Positions 43,822 through 51,959 of a stretch of DNA of 64,000 bases are shown one piece after another (positions within the stretch are counted from its first letter, which is position 1; the number at the start of each line of letters is the position of its first letter). The notes under the pieces are model-generated. The model had not been told where the DNA came from, ran no database searches, and was given only the letters and a program-made list of their open reading frames with translations. Source of the stretch: Cohnella pontilimi (lineage in GTDB: Bacteria > Bacillota > Bacilli > Paenibacillales > Paenibacillaceae). Location of the stretch: the NCBI RefSeq assembly GCF_005049045.1, contig NZ_SUPK01000006.1:62001-126000 (forward strand), written 5' to 3'. Position numbers and translations under genes: made by a program.

Positions 43822-43935
43822 AAAATAAAAAAGCCAAGCAACTCGAGCAACCCGGCTGTCGTGTCATCGCGGCAGCGATGGGTTAGACCCGTGGCTTTGC
43901 GTCCCCGACTTTCGAGCGGGTTTGCCTTTTTTCAA
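43822..43935 (-). ncRNA. Cyclic di-GMP-I (GEMM-I) riboswitch with terminator
   Basis: The minus strand carries the GEMM-I core: GGCAAACC (43919-43926), a GAAA loop segment, GGGACGCAAAGCC (43893-43905), GGGTCTAA (about 43884-43891), and the closing CGACAGCCGGGTTGC (43847-43861). An intrinsic terminator overlaps its 3' side: AGCC (43854-43857) and GGCT (43832-43835) close a hairpin followed by TTTTTTATTTT. Aptamer and terminator are therefore mutually exclusive folds, the usual mode for this class. It sits 50 bp before the secreted repeat protein. Whether ligand turns expression on or off is not decided here. Confidence 0.93.
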
Positions 43936-43960
43936 TCACTTGACTGCACTTTCTTAATGA

Positions 43961-43990
43961 ATTCTACGAATTCTCACGAATCCCTGCCAA
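43961..43990 (-). promoter_or_regulatory. Promoter of the c-di-GMP riboswitch transcript
   Basis: TTGGCA (43985-43990), 18-bp spacer, TAGAAT (43961-43966): five of six matches to each hexamer. It places transcription start close to the 5' edge of the aptamer. Confidence 0.6.
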
Positions 43991-44013
43991 AACCACAAAG
44001 AAAAGTGACAGGG

Positions 44014-44043
44014 AGGCCAGCCGGAAGCCAGGTGGCCTTTTCT
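44014..44043 (+). terminator. Hairpin with T-run in the leader of the CAP gene
   Basis: AGGCCA and TGGCCT form a 6-bp stem followed by TTTTCTC in the 5' leader of the CAP-domain gene. It may be an attenuator or terminate a leftward-to-rightward transcript. Evidence is weak and rests only on the fold. Confidence 0.35.
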
Positions 44044-44191
44044 CATAAAAGCTGGCAAGCTGGCAAATGCACCCAATTGTAAAATTTTATGGAATGACTT
44101 CCATGGACAATCCTGCTAAAGTAGACACATTGTTACCCAAATTGCGGCAGTTCTAAACAGCTGACCATTCAAAAGGGAGGAAATTTTTTAA

Positions 44192-44761
44192 GTGTTTAGT
44201 TTCAAAAGCATCAATGGCAGACAGATGACGAAAATGTTGATGGCAGGCGTTCTCGGTTTGGCGATTTCCATACCCGTTGGAAGCGCATCGGCAGCCGCAA
44301 GCGGCACCGTTTATAACATCAGCCAAGGCGGCGCTTTAAGCGCATTGCAATTAAACACCTTGCTCGCCGCGAACACGCCGGTTCAAGGATCCACGGCAAA
44401 TTTTGCTTCCGAAGTCGTGAAGCTGGTCAATAAAGAACGTGCCAAGAGAGGCCTGAAGGCGCTCAAGACGAACACCAAGGCCGCCTCTGTCGCCATGGTG
44501 AAGGCGAAGGACATGAGCAATCGCCAATACTTTTCCCATACATCGCCGACCTATGGTTCCCCTTTTGCCATGATGAAGAGATTCGGAATCACTTATCATT
44601 TTGCCGGTGAAAATATTGCTATGGGCCAACGTTCTCCCGCCCAAGTCATGCAAGATTGGATGAACAGCAAAGGCCACCGCGCCAACATTTTGAACAAAAA
44701 TTATACCTCGATCGGGGTCGCATACTATAAAGGCGAGTGGGTGCAGCATTTTCTGGGTTGA
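44192..44761 (+). CDS. Secreted CAP-domain (SCP/PR1) protein
   Basis: A 189-aa exported protein: signal peptide RQMTKMLMAGVLGLAISIPV with cleavage after GSASA (about residue 32), then a CAP domain: VVKLVNKERAKRGLKALKTN, MSNRQYFSHTSPTYGSPF (His), FAGENIAMGQRSPAQVMQDW (Glu) and NSKGHRANILNKNYTSIGVA (His). These are the CAP cavity residues found in YkwD-type Bacillales proteins. GGGAGG precedes the GTG at 44192. Function of bacterial CAP proteins is mostly unknown; spore or wall association is common. A terminator follows. Confidence 0.9.
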   Translation: MFSFKSINGRQMTKMLMAGVLGLAISIPVGSASAAASGTVYNISQGGALSALQLNTLLAANTPVQGSTANFASEVVKLVNKERAKRGLKALKTNTKAASVAMVKAKDMSNRQYFSHTSPTYGSPFAMMKRFGITYHFAGENIAMGQRSPAQVMQDWMNSKGHRANILNKNYTSIGVAYYKGEWVQHFLG

Positions 44762-44777
44762 TCTCGGCGCCGCCAGA

Positions 44778-44812
44778 AACAAAAAGCCTTGCTGAGCAAG
44801 GCTTTTTGTTCA
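44778..44812 (+). terminator. Terminator after CAP gene
   Basis: AAAAAGCCTTGC-TGA-GCAAGGCTTTTT, 12-bp perfect stem with A and T tails; works in both directions. Confidence 0.9.
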
Positions 44813-44839
44813 TTCACATGCTCACTTTAGCATAACGCA

Positions 44840-44869
44840 CAAAAAAACCCCAACCTTCCGGTTGAGGTC
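44840..44869 (-). terminator. Terminator after second tRNA-Leu
   Basis: ACCTCAACCGGAAGGTTGGGGT followed by TTTTTT on the minus strand. Confidence 0.8.
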
Positions 44870-44882
44870 TTGTCTGTATGTA

Positions 44883-44969
44883 TGGTGCGGTCGAGAGGAC
44901 TCGAACCTCCACGGCTGTTACACCACTAGAACCTGAATCTAGCGCGTCTGCCAATTCCGCCACGACCGC
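44883..44969 (-). tRNA. tRNA-Leu (CAG), copy 2
   Basis: Identical over all 87 nt to the tRNA-Leu at 42181-42267, including the encoded CCA, and also identical in the first ten bases of the 3' trailer (TCTGTATGTA on the plus strand). The upstream region differs and shows no promoter as good as that of copy 1. Its own terminator follows. Confidence 0.97.
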
Positions 44970-45116
44970 ATACAGTGTGATTCTTTCCATACTCGCGAGC
45001 CGCGCCGGGGCGCTGTCTAGCAGGTCTGTCGCAATCACGAAACTTATCATATCACGGTCTCGGAAGCGAAGTCAAGCTGAAAAAAGAAGTTCTATTTTTC
45101 AGTCAAATCGGATTTG

Positions 45117-45608
45117 TCAGTAGGAAGGAGACATCGAGATTCCGCCCGGCAAATCCTGCCCCGGCTCCCACTCTTCGGCGAATTCGGTGTCTTGCCGCAG
45201 GTAATCCTGCATCCCGCTTGCTCCATCCATTCGGACAGCGGTATCGTACATTTGCAGCGGAGGACCGTCATACCGTCCGACTTGCAAAGCGCCCTGCACA
45301 CGAGTCACTCCTTGAGAAAGCACGTGCCCGCCCGCCGCGGCAGCCGCCACTGCCGCCGCCTCCATGATCTGGCGGTCGCTCGCTCCCTTGGACCGCGCTT
45401 CCTGCACATGATAAAACGAGCAAATCTCGTTGTTCGCGTACAGCGATACCCCAAGAGCGATCAGCTGCTTCGTGCGTTCATCCAATTCGCCGGGCGCAAA
45501 GCACTCTCCGGTGAAACGGTGGTAAGCCTCCGCCACGTCTGGAATCGACTGCGCCAGACCGGCGACCTCTTCTTTATAATTCCGTACCTTCTGCTCCATC
45601 AAGGACAT
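45117..45608 (-). CDS. Carboxymuconolactone decarboxylase (AhpD-like) family protein
   Basis: A 163-aa all-helical protein of the CMD/AhpD family. The conserved segment is GELDERTKQLIALGVSLYAN (residues about 40-59), then ICSFYHVQEARSKGASDRQI, where Cys and His line the active site; only one Cys is present, so a CxxC peroxidase centre is missing and peroxidase activity is uncertain. GATCGCCGATGTCC shows no strong Shine-Dalgarno, but GGGAGGGATCG lies before the ATG at 45608. It stands alone. Confidence 0.85.
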   Translation of the reverse strand: MSLMEQKVRNYKEEVAGLAQSIPDVAEAYHRFTGECFAPGELDERTKQLIALGVSLYANNEICSFYHVQEARSKGASDRQIMEAAAVAAAAAGGHVLSQGVTRVQGALQVGRYDGPPLQMYDTAVRMDGASGMQDYLRQDTEFAEEWEPGQDLPGGISMSPSY

Positions 45609-45684
45609 CGGCGATCCCTCCCTGTCTTGTTCCCGACGCTCGGGTATGCCCCATAATCTGCCTCAAGACCGGAGGATTCATGCA

Positions 45685-45900
45685 TTATGAAAGTTCAAAA
45701 TGCCGCGGTACGCCCGCTTCCTGGATGCGATAGCTGCGGTCGAGCTTGACGACCCGACGGTTCGGCCTGCGAATCAGCACGCTCGTGTCGTCCCAGGCGA
45801 CCACATAGCCGACCACATCGTTCTGTTCGAGCGCGTCGCGAACGACCCGCACTTTCGTACCTTCCACACGGTATCGGTCCAATTGTTCCTCGTTCACCAT
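45685..45900 (-). CDS. Small hypothetical protein (71 aa)
   Basis: MVNEEQLDRYRVEGTKVRVV, then DVVGYVVAWDDTSVLIRRPN and RVVKLDRSYRIQE: a small beta-rich protein that resembles a KOW- or SH3-like RNA/DNA-binding fold in outline, but no family is recognised. AGGAGG lies 8 bp before ATG at 45900. It shares strand and spacing with the next upstream gene (45991-46317), but a terminator lies between them. Confidence 0.65.
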   Translation of the reverse strand: MVNEEQLDRYRVEGTKVRVVRDALEQNDVVGYVVAWDDTSVLIRRPNRRVVKLDRSYRIQEAGVPRHFELS

Positions 45901-45931
45901 TTTAAATCCTCCTCAACACGTTGTTTATACA

Positions 45932-45966
45932 AATAAAACCCGCCGGACAACCGTCCCGCGGGTCTT
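45932..45966 (-). terminator. Terminator after 108-aa hypothetical gene
   Basis: ACCCGC and GCGGGT arms around GGGACGGTTGTCC, followed by TTTTATTTG on the minus strand. Confidence 0.75.
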
Positions 45967-45990
45967 GAAAATGATGCTGCGACTTCACGA

Positions 45991-46317
45991 TCAGCCGACG
46001 TGTTCCATCGAATCGTTCGTTTCATACCATTCATCGAGCACTTTGCTCGACATGACCCGACTGCGAACGTATTCGGCTTGGCGTTCCGTGAATTTGTCCG
46101 CCCACGGAAACTCCAGTTCCTCGCACAGCTTGACGATCGTCAGCAGCTCCGACCAAGCGACGTAGCGTTTGTACCAAAAAAACTGCGGGTGTTCGATCAT
46201 GTATGGGTACAGATCATCGAACTCCGTATGTTTGCAGTCGAGCGCGCGCTCGAAATGGACCTTGGCGTCTTCCAACTTTTGCCCGAAAAAATCAACGGAC
46301 GGCTGAACGTTTTCCAT
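45991..46317 (-). CDS. Hypothetical protein (108 aa)
   Basis: A 108-aa, probably helical, soluble protein starting MENVQPSVDFFGQKLEDAKV with several Trp and Tyr pairs (PQFFWYKRYVAWSELL, ADKFTERQAEYVRSRV). No family is recognised. GGAGGCGAGC precedes the ATG. It is an isolated gene with its own terminator. Confidence 0.65.
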   Translation of the reverse strand: MENVQPSVDFFGQKLEDAKVHFERALDCKHTEFDDLYPYMIEHPQFFWYKRYVAWSELLTIVKLCEELEFPWADKFTERQAEYVRSRVMSSKVLDEWYETNDSMEHVG

Positions 46318-46428
46318 TTGCTGCTCGCCTCCCTCTGCAAGTTCCTCTCTATTATACGTTATCGTCCTTAGGAGGGAAAGAGACGTTTATCCTTCCATTT
46401 TGTACAACTTTTATCCTATAAATGCCTT

Positions 46429-47013
46429 TTATTCCTCAAAACTGATCACATGGTTTTCCAGGGACCGGATGCGGACCAGCGATTCTAACCGGTAGCCGAG
46501 CTCCCGCAGCGTCCGTCCTCCCGCTTGGAACGATTTCTCCAGCACAATGCCGACGCCGGCCAGCCGTGCGCCGGATTGTTCGACGATGCGAATGAGACCC
46601 CGTGCCGCGTCACCGTTGGCGATGATATCGTCAATAAACAAAACCGAATCCGCCGGACCGAGCAGCTGCCGGGAGACGATCAGATCGGTCACGATCCCTT
46701 TCGTAAAAGAAGGCACCCGTTCACAATAGGCATCGGGATCCCCGATCAGCGTCTTTTTGCGCCGGGCGAAAACAAGCGGCACGCCAATCGCGAGTGCCGT
46801 CGCGAAAGCTGCGGGAATGCCGGAGGATTCCACGGTTATGACTTTGGTGATCGTCTCGCCGGCGAACCTGCGGGCGAACTCCCGTCCCATTTCGAGGGTG
46901 AGCTCCGGGTCGGCTCCATGATTGAGGAGCGAGTCTACCTTGAGCACGTCCGCATTCACGATACTCGCTTCTTTCAATATCCGTTGCTTCAGCAAATCCA
47001 AGTTGCCTTTCAC
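46429..47013 (-). CDS. xpt: Xanthine phosphoribosyltransferase
   Basis: A 194-aa purine salvage enzyme making XMP from xanthine and PRPP. Diagnostic parts: VDSLLNHGADPELTLEMGRE (residues 27-46), TKVITVESSGIPAAFATALA, VPLVFARRKKTLIG, and the PRPP-binding loop VLFIDDIIANGDAARGL (acidic pair DD, about residues 128-131). Length and motifs match B. subtilis Xpt. GTG at 47013 is the start. The 84 bp up to the divergent DinB gene are too short for a purine riboswitch, so control differs from B. subtilis xpt-pbuX, and no pbuX is adjacent. Confidence 0.93.
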   Translation of the reverse strand: MKGNLDLLKQRILKEASIVNADVLKVDSLLNHGADPELTLEMGREFARRFAGETITKVITVESSGIPAAFATALAIGVPLVFARRKKTLIGDPDAYCERVPSFTKGIVTDLIVSRQLLGPADSVLFIDDIIANGDAARGLIRIVEQSGARLAGVGIVLEKSFQAGGRTLRELGYRLESLVRIRSLENHVISFEE

Positions 47014-47097
47014 CGTCCCGCACTTTTCCGTTTAACTTACCATATCCCATGCCCGAATGCTATAATTTTTCTCAAACGAAAATGGGAGGATTAACCC

Positions 47098-47613
47098 ATG
47101 AACCAACGTCCTGCTAAAGACGAATACAACGCTTTTTATGAAAAGTATGTGCAACTGGTGCCGGAAGGGAACCTGATCGACATTCTCGCCAATCAGATGG
47201 AAGAAACGAAGGCTCTGCTGTCTAACGTGTCCGACACGCAAGCCGATTTCCGTTATGCGCCGGACAAATGGTCGCTCAAGGAAGTACTCGGCCACGTAAC
47301 GGACAATGAACGCATTATGGGTTACCGGCTGCTCATGATCGCCAGAGGCTCCCAGTCTCCGATCGCCGGATACGATCAAGAGGCGTTCGTTCGGGCGGCC
47401 GGTTTTGAGAGCGCCGCTTTCTCTCACATCGTCGCCGATTACGAAGCGGTTCGCCGGAGCACCTTGACGCTGCTCGCCGGATTGCCGGAAGAGGCTTGGG
47501 TCAGAAGAGGAACGGCGAACAACTTCGAAGTGTCCGTTCGGGCGATCGCCTGGATCATTACCGGGCACGAAACGCACCACCTGAACATCATTCGCGGCAA
47601 ATACTTAGGATAG
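47098..47613 (+). CDS. DinB-family metalloprotein
   Basis: A 171-aa four-helix protein of the DinB_2 fold. The metal-binding His residues are seen in VLGHVTDNERIMGYRLLMI (about residue 64) and GHETHHLNIIRGKYL (about residues 159-163). DinB-like proteins are thiol-linked S-transferase or hydrolase relatives; the substrate is unknown. GGGAGG lies upstream of ATG at 47098. It is divergent from xpt. Confidence 0.88.
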   Translation: MNQRPAKDEYNAFYEKYVQLVPEGNLIDILANQMEETKALLSNVSDTQADFRYAPDKWSLKEVLGHVTDNERIMGYRLLMIARGSQSPIAGYDQEAFVRAAGFESAAFSHIVADYEAVRRSTLTLLAGLPEEAWVRRGTANNFEVSVRAIAWIITGHETHHLNIIRGKYLG

Positions 47614-47690
47614 AAAGCATGCCTGTCCCGTTCTTGTCATAGTTTGTTAGGAAGAAGAGCAGACATGACAAACGGGCGGGGGATTCTGGC

Positions 47691-48758
47691 ATGAAAACGT
47701 GGTACCAAAGTCTCCAGGTGGCGTTCACGTTCATTGGCACGGTTGTGGGAGCCGGCTTCGCCTCAGGGCGGGAAGTGATGCAGTTTTTTACCCGTTTCGG
47801 GCATTGGGCGCCTTTGCTGATTGTGCTGGCCACGTCCTTCTTCGTATGGATCGGAGCCAAAGTGATGCTGGTGGCGGCGGAAATCAAGGCCAAATCGTAT
47901 GAGGATTTGAACAAGCATCTGTTCGGGGAACGTTACGGCCGGTGGGTCAGCCACGGCATGCTGTTGGTGCTGATCGCCGTTAACGCGGTCATGCTGGCCG
48001 GTGCGGGCTCCATTTTCTCGGAGCATCTGAATTTGAGCTATCAAAGCGGACTGCTCATCACGATGTTCGCCTGTTATGCCGTCCTGCAAAATGGCATGAA
48101 ATCGATCATGACGATCAACACGTTCGTGGTGCCGGTCATGATCGTGTTTACCGCCGTGCTCCTGTTCGATACTTTGGCGAGTCCAGGCACCGATCACCGG
48201 GCAGCACTGGGAGTAGACGTGTCGCCCTGGGCGGCTTGGTTGTCACCGTTTCTGTATGCCGCGTTTAACTTGGCCATGTCGCAAGCGGTGTTGGTGCCGA
48301 TGGGCTCGGCTGTGGCGGATCCGAAAATTTTGCGGCGGGGTGCATGGCTCGGCGGAATCGGGATCGGCTTGATGCTGCTGGCCGGTCATTTGACGCTGGC
48401 CGCCCGGATGCCGGGCATTGCGGAATTCGAAATCCCGATGGGAGGCATTGCGCTCGAGTTCGGCGCGTGGATTCATTGGATCTTTGTATTGCTGATCTTC
48501 ATGGAGATTTTCACGACGCTGGTCGCCGATGTTTTCGGGTTGACCCTGCAAATCGAAGAACGGATCCATATGTCCAAAAAACTCATCATCGGCGTTCTGC
48601 TTTTGTTTTGCTTTTTCGTCGGACAGTTCGGTTTCGGTCCTCTTCTGTCGACGCTGTATCCGCTGTTCGGCATGCTCAGTCTGGGGTGGCTGTTCCTGAT
48701 GGGCCGGGATAAGGCGCTGCAAGGGGGCGTCAGGCCCCCCTCGCCGCCCATTCCATGA
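47691..48758 (+). CDS. ykvI: YkvI-family membrane transporter-like protein
   Basis: A 355-aa membrane protein with about ten helices and the YkvI start VAFTFIGTVVGAGFASGREV (residues 10-29), a LeuT-fold-like unwound first helix. YLSPFLYAAFNLAMSQAVL-type and LVPMGSAVADPKILRRGAWL parts also fit the family. In B. subtilis its substrate is unknown. The 3' end overlaps the facing yhaN gene by 29 bp. GGGCGGGGG precedes the ATG at 47691. Confidence 0.88.
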   Translation: MKTWYQSLQVAFTFIGTVVGAGFASGREVMQFFTRFGHWAPLLIVLATSFFVWIGAKVMLVAAEIKAKSYEDLNKHLFGERYGRWVSHGMLLVLIAVNAVMLAGAGSIFSEHLNLSYQSGLLITMFACYAVLQNGMKSIMTINTFVVPVMIVFTAVLLFDTLASPGTDHRAALGVDVSPWAAWLSPFLYAAFNLAMSQAVLVPMGSAVADPKILRRGAWLGGIGIGLMLLAGHLTLAARMPGIAEFEIPMGGIALEFGAWIHWIFVLLIFMEIFTTLVADVFGLTLQIEERIHMSKKLIIGVLLLFCFFVGQFGFGPLLSTLYPLFGMLSLGWLFLMGRDKALQGGVRPPSPPIP

Positions 48759-51700
48759 TTTGCGCGGCCGGCAGTCCGTCCTGCAAAGCCTCGGCCACAT
48801 GTCGATGACAGGTGAACAAGATCACCTGGCGTGACTGCGCGATTTCACCGAGAACCGATACGGTTTCACGGAGCCTCCGCTCGTCGAAGTGGACGAACAG
48901 GTCGTCCAGCAGCAGCGGCAGCGGGATTTCTCCGGAAGCCGCTTCCGCCAAGGCGAACCGCATCGCCAAATACAACTGTTCTTGCGTACCCCGGCTAAGA
49001 AACGCGCTGTCGGTCAGACGCCGGTCCGCCGTTTCCGCCAAAATGGCATTGGAGTCTGCAGGTGCGATAATCCGGCTGTAGGCGCCGCCGCTCATTCCCG
49101 CGAAATAATGGGAAGCGATCCGCAGCACTTCGGGCTGGCGCTCTTCTTCGAACACCGCTTTCGTGTCTTTCAGCAGCCGGTCGGCGATCGCCAGCACGGC
49201 ATATCGTTCCGCCAACTGCTCCAGCTTGCTTTCCAGCTCGGCCAATCGAAGACGGCGGTCCTCCGCCTCAGCCTCCCGCTGCAGACGTTCCAGCTCTTGC
49301 GCCAGCCGGCCGCGGCGATCCAGCAGCTCGGTTCTTTCGCGCTCGGAGGCATCCCGGGCTTCTTCCGCCTGACGCAGAAGCGTGGTCAGCATCGCTTCGT
49401 CATGCGAATCAAGGAGCAGGTAAAGTGCGGCAGCCGATTCCGCCGACCTGCCCGCTTCAAGCCGCAGCTCGATTTCTCGGCGTTCACGGGTCAGATTGCG
49501 GCGCCGTTCGTCGATGTGAAGACGCTGCTCGTACGCTTGCTCGTCCTCGGCCTGCGCTTCCCGGATGACCTGAAGAACCTGCCCCTCCGCCTTATCCAAC
49601 ACCTGCCTTGCCTCTATTACCGCCGCTTCGGCCTGTTTCAGCAGCCTTTCCGTCCGAACCGCTTCCGCCTTGACGGCACGTTGTTCCTCCACCTTGCGGA
49701 ACAGCCAGGTGACGGACAACGCCGGATCCGTTCGCATCGAGGCCGGCGGCGGACATACCTCGAACAGCGCCGCCGCTGATTGCCGAAAGCCGGCTTGCAG
49801 TTCATCCAGTGCCGATTTGCGTTCGAGAGCTCTGGTGCGGCTGCGGATCGCCGTCTGGCCTTGCTCCGCCAAATTCAGCAAATCCGGCAGGCTGTCAGGG
49901 GTAAGCGCGGCAGGTAACTTCCTCGCGCCCAGCCAGTTGCTCCACTCTGCTTGCAGCTCGTCCAGCCTTTGTATGGCCGCCCGAATTTCCGCTCCGAGCG
50001 ATTCTTTTTCCCGGTCCAGCTCGGCGATTCTGCGCTGCAGCTCTTGCGAGCGGACAAGCTCTTGCTCCCGGCGTTCCAATCGGGAAAGCTCGTCTTGCAC
50101 TTGCCGGCGGAGACGTTTCCAGACGTCGTCTTGAAGCAAAGAAGCGGCAGGGATATCGGGATTGACGAGCAAATCCCGCAGACATTCCCGTACACGCGAT
50201 TCACGCTCTTGCAGCACTTCCCCCATGTTGTTCGTGGAGTCCAGCTTGGGAGAGCGGCGAAAGGAGGCCATTCGGAAGGCTGCCCAGCCGGTGAACAACG
50301 CAAAAATGGCGGCCACGCCGGCGGCGGCGGTGAATATCATTCTATTGCTGGAGAATGCAAACACGATCGCCACTAGAGCCAACAGAGCCGTTGCCGCAAA
50401 CAGGGGCAAGGACGGCTTGCGGGCTGGCTGTCGTGCCGCTCTGGACGATCCTTTTCTAGGATCAGCCGATCCGGTCGTGGACTCCGCACCGCCGCCGGTA
50501 TGGGCTCTCTCGAATCGGCGCAATTCATCTTCCAAGACGTTCCAAGCTTGCTGCAGCGTTTCGCGGCTGGTGGCTCGAAAGATTGTGGTTCCATCTGGCA
50601 TGTGTTGTGCCGCTTGAGGCATATTGCGCGCTTCAGCGGTCAGCGCCTCGCGTTGACGCTGAAGCCGAGCGGCGTCCGCCTCCAATCGCTCGCGGCGGCG
50701 CTCCGCTTCTCCCCACGCCTGCTGCATCCGGCGAAGCGACTCTCTTTCCGTCGTGACGGAAGCGAACGCGGCCAAATCGTCTTCCCGCCATTCCGGGGAT
50801 AACCGGGACAACAGGCTTTGAATGGTATCCTCCAATAGCCGAAGATCGGCCGTAACGGACTCGGTTTCTTCCTGACGGGCGATCACAGCTTCCCGCATAG
50901 CGTCGAGTTTTTCCAGCTCCGCCGCATGTTCCAGCAAAGCTTCGTCCCACGGCAGGGCATCGAGCTCGGAACGGAGCTGCTGAACGGAGAGGCAAGCCGA
51001 GCTGTAACGCTCCCGCGCTTGCCCTCGGTTGCGCTGCAGCTCAGCCCAAGCGGAAGCCGCTTCATCGGAAAGAGGCTGATCTTGCGGATTCGGCAACCGG
51101 CGAACGAGCTGTTCTTCCTCTTCGAGCAGCAGCTTCCTTTTCAGCCACCATTCCCGCAAGTTGACTGCCCCTTGAAGCTCGGCGACCTTTTCGATTAACG
51201 GCGGCAGGGTCCTCTCCAAGTCGAGGAGCTTCTCCTCCGTGCGGGCGAGCGCTTCCTTCGCCTCCAGAAACATCGCCACGCCGCTGCGGCTTTGCCGGAG
51301 TACCGCTTCCGTCTCCTTGATCGCGGCCAAAATCCGGTTCATTTCCTGCGTCGTGCCTCTTGGCCGGTACAGCTTGTCCATATCGCCGGCCAGCTTCTTC
51401 CGGGCTTCCGACAACGCTGCCCCTCCGGCGAGACCGGCATGATACAGGAAGTTGCCGATCTCTTCTCCCTGCAGAGTGCGCAGCTCATGAAGCTCATCCA
51501 GCGAGACGGCAAATAGTTGGCGAAACAGGCGCTCCGACACGCCGCCGAGCCCATGGCGCTCCCATTCGGACTGCGACCATCCCAGCTCGGCTCCGTTCTC
51601 ATCTCGTACAATCAGACCGCCCGCCGTTTTTCTTAAGCCACCGCCGTCCGCATAACGCTCCAGCATCCACTGCCGGCCGCCGCTCGCCGAAACCAGCATC

Positions 51701-51912
51701 CGTCCGCCATGCCGTCCGCCGAAAACAGGCTCCCCCCGCTCGACAAGATCTTTCCGGGTGGGAATGCCGTACAGCATGCTGCGAATAAACCGGAGCAGCG
51801 TACTCTTGCCGGCTTCATTCGGCCCGTATACGACGGTGACCGGCGCATGCAAGCTGCAGCTCAGACTGTGCAATGCCCCATATCCGTCCACATGCAGCTC
51901 GCGGATGAACAT
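48730..51912 (-). CDS. yhaN: AAA ATPase YhaN (SbcC/SMC-like)
   Basis: A 1060-aa SMC-like ATPase. Walker A is GPNEAGKSTLLRF (residues 30-42), the C-terminal signature is FLSRGTQEQLYLAMRFALAE and Walker B is LPLLLDDLFVHFDERR (about residue 1010). Between are long coiled coils with many Arg/Glu/Leu heptads. Two closely spaced membrane helices (KPSLPLFAATALLALVAIVF and TAAAGVAAIFALFTGWAAF) interrupt the coiled coil near residues 490-545, as in B. subtilis YhaN. ATG at 51912 follows AAGGAGGG. It forms an operon with yhaO; the pair resembles SbcCD and likely acts in DNA end processing at the membrane. Confidence 0.9.
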   Translation of the reverse strand: MFIRELHVDGYGALHSLSCSLHAPVTVVYGPNEAGKSTLLRFIRSMLYGIPTRKDLVERGEPVFGGRHGGRMLVSASGGRQWMLERYADGGGLRKTAGGLIVRDENGAELGWSQSEWERHGLGGVSERLFRQLFAVSLDELHELRTLQGEEIGNFLYHAGLAGGAALSEARKKLAGDMDKLYRPRGTTQEMNRILAAIKETEAVLRQSRSGVAMFLEAKEALARTEEKLLDLERTLPPLIEKVAELQGAVNLREWWLKRKLLLEEEEQLVRRLPNPQDQPLSDEAASAWAELQRNRGQARERYSSACLSVQQLRSELDALPWDEALLEHAAELEKLDAMREAVIARQEETESVTADLRLLEDTIQSLLSRLSPEWREDDLAAFASVTTERESLRRMQQAWGEAERRRERLEADAARLQRQREALTAEARNMPQAAQHMPDGTTIFRATSRETLQQAWNVLEDELRRFERAHTGGGAESTTGSADPRKGSSRAARQPARKPSLPLFAATALLALVAIVFAFSSNRMIFTAAAGVAAIFALFTGWAAFRMASFRRSPKLDSTNNMGEVLQERESRVRECLRDLLVNPDIPAASLLQDDVWKRLRRQVQDELSRLERREQELVRSQELQRRIAELDREKESLGAEIRAAIQRLDELQAEWSNWLGARKLPAALTPDSLPDLLNLAEQGQTAIRSRTRALERKSALDELQAGFRQSAAALFEVCPPPASMRTDPALSVTWLFRKVEEQRAVKAEAVRTERLLKQAEAAVIEARQVLDKAEGQVLQVIREAQAEDEQAYEQRLHIDERRRNLTRERREIELRLEAGRSAESAAALYLLLDSHDEAMLTTLLRQAEEARDASERERTELLDRRGRLAQELERLQREAEAEDRRLRLAELESKLEQLAERYAVLAIADRLLKDTKAVFEEERQPEVLRIASHYFAGMSGGAYSRIIAPADSNAILAETADRRLTDSAFLSRGTQEQLYLAMRFALAEAASGEIPLPLLLDDLFVHFDERRLRETVSVLGEIAQSRQVILFTCHRHVAEALQDGLPAAQIMEWAARGA

Positions 51913-51959
51913 CAAATTCCCTCCTTCGTAAGTAGTGGACATCGCCGACCGCCGCGCCC

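Noticed and set aside
44814..45050. Open frame covering the second tRNA-Leu
   Set aside because: The same peptide appears over both tRNA genes and is only the translated tRNA; a tRNA is clearly present.
46429..47097. Purine riboswitch upstream of xpt
   Set aside because: Only 84 bp separate xpt from the divergent DinB gene and no purine aptamer core was found there.
49670..50617. Ser-rich frames opposite yhaN
   Set aside because: Antisense shadows of coiled-coil Glu/Leu codons; no start signals.
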